Positions 13,986 through 25,349 of a stretch of DNA of 64,000 nucleotides are shown piece by piece. The stretch comes from Pelobates cultripes. Its lineage: Eukaryota > Chordata > Amphibia > Anura > Pelobatidae. The stretch lies in contig OW240921.1 of assembly GCA_933207985.1 (NCBI GenBank), positions 772,611-836,610 of the forward strand, in the 5' to 3' direction. The position numbers and the translations under genes were made by a program. Position 1 is the stretch's first letter, and the number at the start of each line of letters is the position of its first letter. A model generated the notes under the pieces. It saw only the letters and a program-made list of their open reading frames with translations. It did no database searches and was not told the origin of the DNA.

Positions 13986-15805
13986 ATGACCAAGCCCAAA
14001 GAGCTGTCCAACCATGTCAGACCTACACAAGGCTGGACTGGGTTACAAGACCATCGCCAAGCAGCTTGGTGAGAAGGTGACAACAGTTGGTCCGATTATT
14101 TGCAAATAGAAGAAACACAATAACTGACAGTCTGGTGCTCCATGCAAGATCTCACCTCTTGGAGTTTCAATGATCATGAGAACACTGAAGAATCAGCCCA
14201 GAACTACACAGGAGGATCTTGTTAATGATCTTAAGGCAGCTGGGACCATAGTCACCCACAAAACAATTGGTAACACACTATGCCGTGAAGGACTGAAATC
14301 CTGCAGGGCCCGCAAGGTCCCCCTGCTCAAGAAAGCACATATACAGGCCCATCTGAAGTTTGCCAATGAACATCTGAATGATTCAGAGGAGAACTTAGTA
14401 AAAGTGTTGTGGTCAGATGAGACCAAAATCAAGCTCTCTGGCATCAACTCAACTCGCCAGGTTTGAAGGAGGAGGAATGCTGCCTATGACCCCAAGAAGA
14501 CCATCCCCACCATCAAACATGGAGGTGGAAATATTATGCTTTAGGGGTGTTTTTCTGCTAAGGGGATGGACAACGGCACCTCATCAAAGGGACGATGGAC
14601 AGGGCCATGTACCATTAAATCTTCGGTGAGAACCTCTTTCCTTCACAGCCAGGGAACTGAAAATGGGTCAAGGATGGGTATGCCAGGATGACAATTTTAG
14701 TGGACTCCGCTATTGCCTTCCTTCCGCTGCTCTGGAACCACTTAAAGAACTAAGAAACCCATTTCCCCCCAGTAACTGGACAAGACCTAGTTCTGGAGGT
14801 ACAACACAATTTTACTGGCCACACTCTGCTTTAATGCATAACACCATGCAAGGGGTTTTCAACACACACACATACAGGGTCACATCCCAGGCTCCTCCCC
14901 CTCCCTGGGATCCCAGGGAAAAGGGGGGGGGGGAGGGTAGGGAGTCTTGTTTTCCCAGGAGCCTCCTCTGCACAGAAAAAACTAGCCCGCCACACTAGCC
15001 AGTGCCCCAAAAGTGCCCACACCAACCTCAGGGACCCTCACAACGGCACTTGTCGCTAACCGTCTTTGTTCGCGGGATCCCTGTGTGGACATCTAGCAAG
15101 GGAAGCGTCTCTTTCGGGTTACGAACGCTCCCCCTGGGTGCAGTTAGTCTATACTAAAGGGCGGCCACCCAGGGGAGCACTCAATTACTTGCGGTTTCAC
15201 ACTTTTGTTGCGAATGCGAACGTTCTAATGGGGCACCAGGGAGGTCCTCGTTCGGGAAACGATCCACAAAAGCACCCCCTGAATGGAGTATATCTATACG
15301 AAATGGCGGTCACCCAGGGAAAGCATTCTAAAAGACATTCTAACTAGGGTTTTAAGTGGGCTATTGGGGGTGGCCCCCGTTCGGGAGATGGAGGAGCGCC
15401 TCTCGCATGAACGCTCCCGAACGGGAAGCAGGATACAATAAGCCAAATAAAGGGAGGACACACACACATTACAAGCGGGAAACACACGAACAGACCGTGG
15501 GTCTGCTACAACAATAACCCAAAACACACAGACAAGGCAACAAAGGAGTGGCTCAAGAAGAAACACATTAAGGTCCTGGCGTAGCCATGCCAGTCTTCAG
15601 ACCATAAATCCCATAGAAAATGTGTGGAGGGAGCAGAAGGTTCGAGTTGCCTAACGTCAGCCTCGAAAACCTTAATGACTTTGAAAGGATCTGCAAAGAG
15701 GAGTGGGACAAAATCCCTCATGAGATGTGTGCCAACCTGGTGGCCAACTACACGAAACATCTGACCTCTGTCTTTGCCAACAAGGGTTTTGCCACCAAGT
15801 ACTAA
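13986..15805 (+). pseudogene. Tc1-like transposase pseudogene
   Basis: The remnant starts ATGACCAAGCCCAAAGAGCT and ends [12 protein letters not shown] at 15805. The best-preserved piece (14170-14466) reads [18 protein letters not shown] onwards, the second helix-turn-helix part of the DNA-binding domain. It runs into VLWSDETK, which holds the first catalytic aspartate. GWVCQDDN (about 14675-14695) holds the second aspartate region. The third catalytic region near 15590-15625 is frameshifted around NPIENVW. Multiple frameshifts, in-frame stops and the LTR insertion after GATGACAAT make it non-functional. Confidence 0.9.
14696..15510 (-). mobile_element. Solo LTR (815 bp) inside Tc1, 5-bp duplication ACAAT
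   Basis: ACAAT stands at 14691-14695 and again at 15511-15515. The Tc1 coding sequence resumes directly (AACCCAAAACACACAG) after the second copy. On the minus strand the insert starts TGTAGCAGACCC and ends GGAGTCCACTAAA, which fits LTR-type ends with a decayed terminal CA. No internal genes are present. It is not obviously the same family as the LTR at 10360-11374, although both have 5-bp duplications. Confidence 0.7.
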
Positions 15806-16214
15806 GTCAAAGGGTTCAAATACTTATTTCACTCATTGACATGCAAGTCAATTTAGAACTACACATGCATTTTTGGGGGGATTTTTTTTTTGTCATTCTG
15901 TCTCTCACTGTTAAAATACACCTACCATTAAAATTATAGACTGATCATCTCTTTGTCAGTGGGCAAATGTTCAAAATCAGCAGGGGATCAAATACTACCC
16001 TCACTGTATACATACATGCATATTTTATATACACAAGGTGTACTGATGAAAGTTCATGTTGGGAACTGAAACGTCAACCTTTGTGACAAAATTTCCTGAC
16101 TGAAAATCCAGGAGTGCCGGCGAGTTTTTAATTTTTTCTACTGTTTATAGTGTGGATAGGCACCCGGTGTCATTTGGCTGGAGGTAGGAGTGCAAAGGCT
16201 AGTATTATTTTATA

Positions 16215-16245
<31 letters not shown>

Positions 16246-16249
16246 TCTA

Positions 16250-16608
16250 CGAAATTCTATGGAGGCGTCGTCTTCCCTGCCTAATGGTTCAAATGTTAAT
16301 TCGAATTCCACAAGGAATTCCTGGTAATTATGTGTAATACTCCTATTAATCTCCCACAATGGATTGGCCCAAGCTAAAGCTTTACCGTTAAGCTGGTTCA
16401 TTAGGTAACCAATATTAGCTCTATCCATGGGAAAGGATCCCAGCAAAGCCTCAAAATGATACTCAATTTTATTAAGGAATCCCTGGTATTCTTGAATCTT
16501 ACCATCAAAATGTGGGGGAGGAGATAGGGAGATAGTAGGTACCTTATGTATTATAGGTGGAGGTGACACAAGAGAGATCAGCGAGCCGTTCGTAAGCTGA
16601 ACGAACAC
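16250..16608 (-). pseudogene. Gypsy-type retrotransposon gag fragment
   Basis: About 120 codons on the minus strand read PPPHFDGKIQEYQGFLNKIE, then FPMDRANIGYLMNQLNGKAL and AWANPLWE. This is the signature of the Ty3/gypsy (sushi-like) gag capsid region, in which a P-FDG motif precedes a conserved ALAWA-PLWE. The frame runs at its 3' end into a CA/GT microsatellite (16221-16243), so it is truncated. No protease, reverse transcriptase or integrase follows. Upstream sequence to about 16740 may be its leader but is not recognisable. Confidence 0.75.
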
Positions 16609-16760
16609 TGGCGTTCGGTCTTTGTGTCAAACTTCTATTTATTCGTCTTTTTGACTAATGAATAAATTAGACGAAATTCCTGTCTGAATTTCGGAAAAAA
16701 AGCAAATGCCCAGGACCTAGGTCTTGTCACGAAATAAACATTAAAAAGGAGGGCTTAGGG

Positions 16761-17754
16761 CAGGACTCGACAAATCCCAGGCGCCAGGTCGACTAGACAT
16801 TTCGCCCTTATGACTGGGATTTGCCAGCTCTTTAGTTAGGGCGCTTTAAAGGAGGTCGCTGCCACGTGGATTATTGGTGCAGCCCGCCCTGAGGAGTAAG
16901 CAGGTGGCCGGCCAGCCAATGCAGCATGGAGGTGGCTGCCGGCCCGCGGGAGCAATACTCTTCTTGCAGTTCCTCTCTGCTCCCTCGAACTGTTTAATGA
17001 TGCCGGGAGCCGGAATACAATGTCAGGAAGAAAGGAGTCCCACTGAACCCTAGGGAAAGATCCACTCAGTTCTCCCAAAGGTAGGGAGGCTGGATGGATT
17101 TCAATTAAAACATAAATGTGAGTGTGTGACAGCCTGTCAGAGTGAGTGTGCGTGCATGCGTGCGAGTGAGCCTGCCAAAGTGTGTGTCTTTTGTCAGAGT
17201 GAGCATGTGTGTTTAGGTACCTGCCACCTCTGATTGCATGAGTAAGGTGTTTTTATTCACTTTTTTCCCCTATGCCATGCCAGTGTCGCCGCGGCTGGTC
17301 CCACCTCCAATCTTTATGATCTCAGCTAAGCCAATGCTTTATCTTAGGAAGGCATTGGGAGGATTTTGTGCATGCGCAGCAAATGTGCCAATCCGCATCT
17401 CCTCATGGAGATGCATTGAATTAAAGATTCTCTAAGAGGAACATTCAGCACCTCCATGCAGAACTTGGAGACACTGAACGTGGGTGCTGCACGCTGTGCA
17501 GCAGTGATCCAGGATTCTCTAGTGGTCGTCTGAGTGACTGTCACTAGAGGTGTGACTAAGCAGCAATGTAAACACTGCCTTTACATTGAAAAGCATGTAG
17601 GGACAGGCTATAGACATCAGAACAACTACATCAAGCTGTGGTGGTTCTGGTGACTACATTGTCCCTTTCAGAATTGCATTTTTCTCATTGAAAATGACTA
17701 GTTCCTAACTTTTTTAGCTTGCTCCTAGATTCAAAACAAATATGTCAAGCCCTG
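16761..17754 (+). mobile_element. hAT-like element carrying an internal T2-like segment
   Basis: It starts CAGGACTCGACAAATCCC and ends ATGTCAAGCCCTG. The flanks GCTTAGGG and GCCTAGGA agree at 6 of 8 positions, a decayed 8-bp duplication with central TA. The right third (about 17300-17675) contains T2-like sequence ending GGTTCTGGTGACTAC then TGTCCCTTT. Copies at 33567-34545 and, inverted, 25356-26132 have the same architecture. Short open frames are not protein-like. Confidence 0.7.
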
Positions 17755-17966
17755 GCCTAGGAGCATTTGGGGTTGACCAGGTGTGGTGGAGTTGGGAGGA
17801 GGAGCCATGACAGTGCCGCTTTAAGGTAAAAGTAGCAAAACTGGAAGGATATTGGAGTCAGAGAATTTTTGCAATACAACTATTTTTACCTCAAATTTGA
17901 AAATCACTTTGAATGCTCACTTTTGTGAATAACTCTGTATGTTTACAGTATTAACATGCCTAAAGG

Positions 17967-18507
17967 TTAAGGGAACACTATAGGGTCAGGAACACAAATC
18001 TTGCCCCCTAAATATAGTAAAATCTTACTTTTATTCAAAGTAAGCAGCTGCTGGCTCTCCCCCCGTTTGCTCTGATCTGCCTGCTGTCATCATCAGAAGT
18101 GGTAGTCTAAACCAATAACGATGTTTCGCCCATAGGATTGGCTGATACTGTCAAGGAGGCAGATCAGGGGTGGAGCCAGCACATGTCAAACAAAGCCCTG
18201 GCTAATCAGCATCTCCTAATAGAGATACATTGAATCCATTCAACTCTAAGAGGAAAGTTCAGAGTCTGCCTGCAGAGGGTGGAGACACTGAATGACAGTG
18301 CTGCTCACTGTGCAGCACTGCCCCAGGAAGCACCTCTGGCAGTCATCTGAGGTGTGGCCAGTGGAATTATCACTAGGCTGTAATGTAAACACTGCATTTT
18401 CTCTGAAAAGATAGAGCTTACAGCAAAAAGTCTGAATGGTATGATTCTGCTTACCAGAACAGATACAATGAGCTGTAGTTGTTCTGGTGACTATAGTGTC
18501 CCTTTAA
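17967..18507 (+). mobile_element. T2-type element, family 1
   Basis: It starts TTAAGGGAACACTATAGGG and ends GACTATAGTGTCCCTTTAA, bounded by TTAA. The interior carries the family landmarks CTGATCTGCCTGCTG, AGCATCTCCTAATAGAGATA and GGTGGAGACACTGAATG. It shares its right TTAA (18504-18507) with the next small element. Confidence 0.8.
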
Positions 18508-18574
18508 TCCCTTAAGGACACATGACATGTCATGATTCCCTTTTATTCCAGAAGTTTGGTCTTTAAGGGGTTAA
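18504..18574. mobile_element. 71-bp piggyBac-like MITE
   Basis: TTAATCCCTTAAGGACACAT at the left and GTCTTTAAGGGGTTAA at the right are inverted termini bounded by TTAA. The left TTAA is also the right TTAA of the preceding T2 element, so this MITE inserted at, or was the target of, that T2 end. At 71 bp it is little more than two termini. Confidence 0.75.
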
Positions 18575-20087
18575 ACACACACATGTTCTGGTATACCTTG
18601 TTATCCCTTCATTCAATACAAAAAAGACGATACACTAGGAGTAATATATAGGTTAAACGGGCATTGCAGTACCTTTAGTCACATTCCTTCCTCCTTTATT
18701 TACACTGAAGCCTTTGCTTTGTGTCATAACAGCAATATTATCCTCAAAAGCCTTCAAAGTACAACTCTGAGGCCTGTACAGCTTGCAAGAACATTCATTA
18801 AACATATGAAGCCAGATTCCATTACTCTGTTTGAATAGTCTGATTACCAAATCTTGTGAATAAAGCTAATCTTTGGCTGTACCCCAGAAAAGGAACAACT
18901 ATACTAGCCTGCTGAGCAGGGGTTTATGGGTTATGCTAAAAACTCCCTTAGGCAGCCATCATAAGGCTTGACTTCGACAGAGGGTTCACTGCAGAGTAAC
19001 AAATCTTAAGGATGTGCAGCAAGTGCAGAACATTCAGAGGAATATTTTCCGTAATGCTTTATGGCCGAGCCCAGAATTTCCCTGTGATCCTGTTCTGCAA
19101 TTCTATGCATGCTCGCTGATACATGTCCTTTGACAGGTTTTCCCCAGTAACAGAATCTCATCTGGCAGAGAATGTGTGAAGCACTGCTTACATTGGTTTC
19201 CATGGTAACACCAGGGTGCATGCAGGTAGCACACAGAGCTAGAAGAGATTCAGAGAACATGAAGGGGGGAGATTGAGAGATACCACTCGGGCAGAATCAG
19301 CTAAAGAGGAATGGCCAGGAGGGAGGAAGATACCGGAGCTGCCAAATGGGTCAAGCCATTTCCCATTAAACAGGCACTTTATAAAAGTGCTGATTTCTAT
19401 GAAAAATCTGCACTTGTATTATTAATTAACTAAACACCTCAGCCAACCAGTGATTTTTAGGATCTTCATAACTTTACCTCAAGAGTGGTCCTTTAATCTT
19501 TGACCTGGATTTAGAATAGTTGCTCTGCCCTTTACACTTAAAACCTTTGAGATTGTACTTCGTTTCATGGTAGTACACACATGGATGGCTTGGAAAGAGA
19601 TGAATTTACCAGTTTCCAAGTGATTCTGGAATAAAGGTAGCAGTGTACACACAAGACAATTTTCATTCATAGCAGAAAGGTCGCTGAAAACTATTTTCCA
19701 AACTGACTGAAAAGCATGTTTTTCAAGTCCTGTGTTCATCAGCCATGCCGTATGTTTCACCCCTTTCTTCACACACAGTTTAGTCATTTTTACAGTTTGA
19801 TTTATGTTAAATTTATTTATTTTTAATTACACAAATAGCTTTGATGATTGTTTTAACACTACTACCTTTTTTCCATTTTTTTCTACTGCTTTGGAGTGAA
19901 ACATTTAGTTCTCCCTTGTTCCATACCTAGTATGAACCACATGTACAGTATACACAATTACATTCGATAAAATGCAAAGAATAGTGTGCAGGAGCCATAT
20001 AGTGGGTAACAATCTCACCAAAATCATTAATACTAGAGTCTGACCAATCCTGTGCCTGAAAGCAGTGTAATAAAAGTGTAATACTCC
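18575..20087. other. Intergenic stretch, nothing recognised
   Basis: Minus-strand open frames at 18653-18850, 19006-19260 and 19479-19787 have no recognisable family and no clear splice sites. They could include decayed repeats. I see no RNA gene. Confidence 0.4.
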
Positions 20088-20524
20088 TTAAAGGACCACT
20101 ATAGTGCCAGGAAAACAAACTTTTCCTGGCACTATAGTGTTAATAGGTCCCCCCCACTCTCAGGGTCCCACTCCCGCAAGGCTCTAGGGGGAGGAAGGGG
20201 TTAAATTCTTACCTTTCTCCAGCACCTGGGACTCTCCTCCCTCTTCCGACATCATCCGCGTGCATTCAATCAGTCCATAGGAAAACATTACTCAATGCTT
20301 TCCTAGGGACCCAAGCATCTTCTCACTGTGAAAATCACAGTGAGAAGCGCCTCTAGAAGCTGTCAATGAGACAGCCACTAGAGGCTGGATTAACCCATAT
20401 GTAAACATAGCAGTTTCTCTGAAACTGCTATGTTTACAGCAGGCAAGGTTAACCCTAGATGGACCTGGCACCCTGACCACTTCATGGAGCTGAAGTGGTC
20501 TGGGTGCCTATAGTGGTCCTTTAT
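20088..20524 (-). mobile_element. T2-type element, family 2
   Basis: It starts TTAAAGGACCACTATAGTGC and ends GGTGCCTATAGTGGTCCTTTA, with the last TTAA decayed to TTTATC. Internal inverted segments such as CACTGTGATTTTCACAGTGA variants, CAATGCTTTCCTA and ACATAGCAGTTTCTCTGAAA mark the family. It is non-coding. Confidence 0.75.
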
Positions 20525-20879
20525 CTGACATATTGCATGTTGTGAACTAGTAGTGCTAGTTTCTTACATTCTTTGAGATCATGCTTGGGAATTGATTAAT
20601 GCAGGTTCTATAAGATAGGAGTAATTATAACATTGGTTTGTTAAGCTTGTTACACACTGGTGCACCATGGTTTGCATTTTACATCTGTGTTGCTATATTT
20701 GATTAAATCGTTAACCCCTAACAAGGGACACAATAGGCATCTATACAACTTTATTTTCAGCGAAAACACAGCCATTCTGCAAAACAGCAATGTTTTTAAT
20801 CCAGGGTTTAAAAAGCTCAAGTTGCTGTCAAACGGCACTATAGCTTTAGAAATGCACTCTAGTGGCGCTTTCTAGTTCA
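20525..20879. other. Intergenic stretch, nothing recognised
   Basis: Overlapping short open frames on both strands (20650-20875) are mirror readings of the same bases and resemble no protein. Confidence 0.4.
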
Positions 20880-21089
20880 GAATTACCCTTTTTTCGGCAT
20901 GGACGTTCAGCATCTCCACGGAGGCGCTGAACGTTTCCCATAAATTTCTATAGCCTGTCTCAGCAGTGTTTACATTGCCAGCTGGTAACGCCTCTCAGAA
21001 AAGGCAGTGTTCACAGTGCTAACACTGCAGAGACAGGCTATAGACACTAAAAACACTACATTAAGCTGGTGACTATAGTGTCCCTTTAA
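20880..21089. mobile_element. T2-type fragment
   Basis: CAGCATCTCCACGGAGGCGC, the CAGTGTTTACATTGC segment and the end GGTGACTATAGTGTCCCTTTAA (TTAA at 21086-21089) identify the right part of a T2-like element. It has the variant seen inside the hAT elements. The left end is missing. Confidence 0.55.
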
Positions 21090-21714
21090 GCAGGGCATAC
21101 ACGTTTATTTGCATTCAGTAACATTCCAAATACTCTCTTATAACAAAGAACAGATCTACGAGAAGTAAACATATTCCTGCAGGATAGAACCTCACAAAAG
21201 TCTGTCATAAACAGTTCCAGATATACACAGCATTAAAAAAAAAAAAAACAAGCTTTGTGCTCAGGTAGATATTTTTATTTAATAATCTTAATCACAATCT
21301 TTAGTTTCATCCACTTGCAAACAGCAGTAAATTACTGGGGAGAGGGGGTCAATTGATTTGTTTTGATCCCTATTCTTTATTTAAGTTCTAATTTCCCCAG
21401 CTAACTGGCCGATCATGGTTTGCAGGGATCCAATCAAGGACTAGTATCTATGGGCAGGGTTACAGTCCTGCCTAGGTCTAAAAATAAAAAAATAAAATGC
21501 CATCAGCTGTGCTGCCTCAGCAGCAGCAAGAGCTATAATACCAGTACACAGCTGACTAAACACAGCTGCCAGAGCCTGCTCCGGGTTGGCAAGGAAACCA
21601 AGGGACTCCTCCCAGCTCTAACAGCCAGCTATGTAACTGCAGCATCTCAGTCGAGGAGCTTCCAATCTCCAGCCTGACTGCGTGCAATATTATAAAAGCA
21701 GCACAGCCAAGCGT
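21090..21714. other. Intergenic stretch, nothing recognised
   Basis: This holds a poly-A run near 21236-21248 and unique-looking sequence. A plus-strand open frame at 21420-21677 has no recognisable similarity. Its tail near 21600-21700 abuts the minisatellite. Confidence 0.35.
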
Positions 21715-22035
21715 ACACAAGGCCATGCTCCGATCCTCCTAGCCTACACACAACCATGCTACGATCCCCCACCTGCCAGCGTACACACAGCCAGCTCTGA
21801 TCCCCGCCTGCGTACACAGCCAAGCTCGATCCCCGCCTACCAGCATACACTAAGCTCTGATCCCCGGCCAACCAGCGTACACACAGCCAAGCTCCGATCC
21901 CCCCCGGCCAACCAGCGTACACACAGCCAAGCTCCGATCCCCCCTTGCCTATCAGCGTACACACAGCCAAGCTCCGATCCCCCCTTGCCTATCAGCGTAC
22001 ACACAGCCAAGCTCCGATCCCCCCTTTCCAACCGA
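21715..22035. repeat. Minisatellite, 40-bp period
   Basis: Units containing ACACAGCCAAGCTCCGATCC recur with exact 40-bp spacing at 21921, 21961 and 22001 and with more divergence to the left. The array abuts the RNase H end of the reverse-transcriptase pseudogene. Open frames on both strands through it are artefacts of the repeat. Confidence 0.85.
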
Positions 22036-23208
22036 TCCCCTTTCTGTCTCGACTGGCCATGTGCTTCTAAAACAACTGTCGCCAAAAATAGCTGCGTACC
22101 CTAAGTGGGCTACTGCATCTGTCCGTAACACTGGGGAAAACTCTGTCCAAGGTGGAATGAAAAAATTTGTACCGTTCCAATGAGACAAGAATTGTCTCAG
22201 CATAGATAAGTCTGACCTAGCATGTTGGTCTAGAGTGACTATGCTGAGGTTGTTGGGTAGTTTGGCTAAGAGGCTGAATAGTCACGATATAAAAGCCTGT
22301 CCTTGTGGGATAATTCTCATAGCAAAGTTCAGAGAACCAAGTAGTGACTGTAGGTTTTTTCTCGGTAAGTAGTATCTATGTTGAGAAACAACTCTATCTC
22401 TGTCCTGATTCTCTGAACTTTGTCTGCGGGGAGACTAGCCTGCATGGTGACTGAGTCTGGGCATATATCCATAAATGATAACCTGGTGACAGGTCCCACT
22501 GTTTTATTCAAGGCTACCTGCACTCCTATGGTTGAAAAATTGCCACAGTTTCCGTAATGCTTAGAGGGATGGTCTCGTGTTTTCCTACAGTCCGGAAGTC
22601 ATCTAGATAGTGGATGACGACTGGACAGCTACGTAAGTATAACAGGCCAGCATAGTGTTTCAGTGAACAAATCAAATAACTTTGGGCTGCTTTGTCCCCA
22701 AAAGTTAGTCGAACGGCAAACTCGTATAAGCCTTTCCATTTTATTCCGTGTAGATGCCACAGTGACTGGCATATTTGGAGCAGTTTGAAGTCGCTGGAAA
22801 TGTCAGTTTCTAACCAGGCTGCTTCTCCTGCCTCTAATATCGCCTGTATTGCGTTGTCCACTGTGGACTACTGCCGGGAGAATTTGTCTGATGGTATGGG
22901 TGCCTTCAGGCTAGGTGTCACAACAGAATGAGGAGCCGATATGTTATGATCAATCGTTTTTTATTGTTATTTTTCCCTGTGGTGGATACCTATAGGATTG
23001 GTACGCCAGCAAGTGAACAGGGGCGTATGGAATGGCCGATCATGAAGCCTTCTGAATTTCGTTATGACAGAGTGTATCCACTTGTGGTGGGATCTGATGC
23101 TGCTGATTGTAAGTTGTTTACACTCAAACGTACCTATGGCAGTGCCATTAACCCCGTGTGGAACCCTTCGGTGAAGCCTGTGAAGAGATGGGTGAGTGAC
23201 AAAGTAAA
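22036..23208 (-). pseudogene. Retroelement reverse transcriptase / RNase H pseudogene, probably DIRS-like
   Basis: Minus-strand pieces in order are as follows. LFTGFTEGFHTGLMALP (about 23185-23135) is an N-terminal region. AILEAGEAAWLETDISSDFK (22526-22861) holds the RT catalytic A-motif region. PVVIHYLDDF is the YxDD-type box. TVGPVTRLSFM...LPADKVQ (22329-22523) follows. WTEFSPVLRTDAVAHLGYAA (21952-22203) is an RNase H-like region. This domain order and the HYLDDF wording are those of DIRS1/Ngaro-like pol proteins of fish and amphibians. Several frameshifts and stops break it, and I see no tyrosine recombinase domain nearby. Another retroelement class remains possible. Confidence 0.65.
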
Positions 23209-23245
23209 AGGCTAGTGTGTCAACCTCTACTTCTGTTATTTATAC

Positions 23246-23248
<3 letters not shown>

Positions 23249-23299
<51 letters not shown>
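23249..23299. repeat. (AT)n microsatellite
   Basis: About 25 uninterrupted TA dinucleotides lie just upstream (in minus-strand sense) of the reverse-transcriptase pseudogene. Confidence 0.95.
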
Positions 23300-23301
<2 letters not shown>

Positions 23302-25349
23302 CTAACTATACTTTGTCTATTCTAATTTGGCGCAACTTTATCTCCTCTTTTGTTTAGTAATCAACAAACTCTGTACTATAAGTGACCACCTGCTGTGAGA
23401 GCCAGCAAGTCTACATGGTCTACAGCAAAGGTCTGTTGATGTAATCAGAGATTGCTCTGAAGGGTCAGTCAAGAGAACAATTTGTTGTCAGGGTGGACTT
23501 ACACAAGAGAGGCTAGAACTAGCGTAATGAATCACTTTGTAGCCAGTTCCTTGCGGTGTGTTTTATTTGCCCAGTTCTGTATTCCGTTGGTGAATTTACT
23601 GTATGCTGTGATCTATGTAAACTGGATGTTTCTACAATCAACAGTCAGTTCTTTTGAGCTGCCGAGAAAAAAAAGCTGGTTTGTCTCTTCCTTGAGGTCT
23701 CATAGGATATTGTTATTCATTGTCCTCTATAGAGTAATTACCAACAAGACTCTAGTGAGAGAACTAGTTCAAATATCATATGGTAACCAGATACCAGCGC
23801 AGTATATCCTGCATACACTACCAAAGATGAGTCACATAGCATTTAGTGGAGCAGTTAGTGGTGCAGGTTATGTTAAAAAAGAATGCACACGGACGATAGC
23901 GTGCCTGAACTGTTGTGCCTTCGGTATCGTCCAGGGCTGTATCGTCACAGGATCATTAAAAAACTAGTGCCCTCATCTACCTATTGTTCCTGTGTAATTG
24001 TACAATTTATTGTAAATCCCCCCAAAGCCCTGTGATAGTGAAGTACTTGGAGTAAGCAGTATATTAGTGTTAGAGAAATTTAAATAGCACATCAATACCC
24101 ATACCATCAGTGTTTGTTGCCCCCTAGATCTATTCCGTTAGTTAGCACTGTATCTTAATTCTTAAATCTATATCTACCAGCCTCACCAAGGACATCCAAG
24201 GCACAGCAACATGAGATGCTACACCTGGTGGCCACTTCATGGGAATGTATCAAATGAAGACGAAAAACATTACTTGCAAGATGAAGTGTTTGGGGGGTAA
24301 GGAGAGTGTGATCACAGCACTTCAGGAAGCCCACAAGCTTCAAACATGCTTAAATTTATTTCACCCATCTCAAAACCCTGACAAAAAGCAGACGTATCAA
24401 ATACATACAGCAGTATATCAAAGAGTAGTCAAGTAAACATGAAACCGGCTAGTGTTATTACTAGAAAATATTAATGGCCCTTTGTTGTGTAACATGAGCA
24501 GTCTAGGCACCATAAACACTACCTGCCGATGAGGCGGTTTTAGTGCTAAATTAGGCTGCTTATGTGGTCACTGTTTTCAAACTATTTTGAGCAGTTTGAC
24601 CAAGTGGAAGTACAGTCATCAATTTAATCAATTATTGGATGGCATGGATCAGCTAAGGGTTTCTAATTTCCCATTAAGCAATGAGAAACATTTTCTATCA
24701 ATCCAGCACCAACACACACATTTCCAGATTTATTTTAAAAGCACCAGAACCACTACAGTTTTATCTTTAGATTAGAACCAACTTTGGGGTTAGATTGTTT
24801 TAACATTTGAACCCACACAGGTGAGAAAGCAACTAGAAAGGACTACTGTTTTCACTTTTTTTTTTTTTACATTTATTAACATTTAATGAAACTTGATCTA
24901 TTTTTAATTGATGTATATTGTTGGTTTTTTTTTAAAGAAAATCTCACTTTTTATCTAGGTGAGCAGCCATGTTGGGTCAGACTCTACTCCATTATCTAGA
25001 TTGAGTCCTCAGCTTAACATATATTTTATTTATTTAATAAATAATAGAACTTAAGGAGCTATGAGAACCCATACAGGTATATAAAGAACTTGTATATTGA
25101 GCAGTGATTAAAGTCATTCTGTCTCACCACAAATTGAGTATTTCGTAAAGACAGATTCTTTATGAAATATTTTGTCAGACTTTCACTGAAACACCAACTC
25201 ATTTAAAAGGTAAAAGACAAAGCAGGGACAAAACATGATGGCAGGAGCTGCACTTTTGTCAATTCTCCAGTTGACAGAATAGTCTATGGAGGCTCCTGCA
25301 GTCAAGTTTATTCACTAACATGAGAATTCAAAGTTCTGCTACATGTGCC
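23300..25349. other. Intergenic stretch without a supported gene
   Basis: The longest open frame (23482-23967, plus strand, 161 codons) resembles no family. It lies next to the retroelement pseudogene on the opposite strand, so it may be a reverse reading of degraded retroelement sequence. At 24500-24780 there are T2-like words (CACCAGAACCACTACAG) but no definable element. Confidence 0.35.

Larger units (their letters stand above)
13643..16006 (+). mobile_element. Tc1/mariner element, decayed, carrying a solo LTR
   Basis: The terminal inverted repeats are CAGTGAGCGAAAAAAGTATT on the left and, inverted, CAGTGAGGGTAGTATTTGAT on the right. Both continue into TTGATCCCCTGCTGATTTT. A TA follows the right end and the left TA is obscured by a CA repeat. 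A second inverted match (CAGTGAGAGACAGAAT) lies inside both ends. It carries a broken Tc1 transposase (13986-15805). Without the 815-bp LTR it would be about 1.55 kb, the usual Tc1 size. Confidence 0.9.

Noticed and set aside
23482..23967. 161-codon open frame at 23482-23967
   Set aside because: It has no family resemblance. It lies next to a minus-strand retroelement pseudogene and is probably a chance frame or a reverse reading of decayed sequence.
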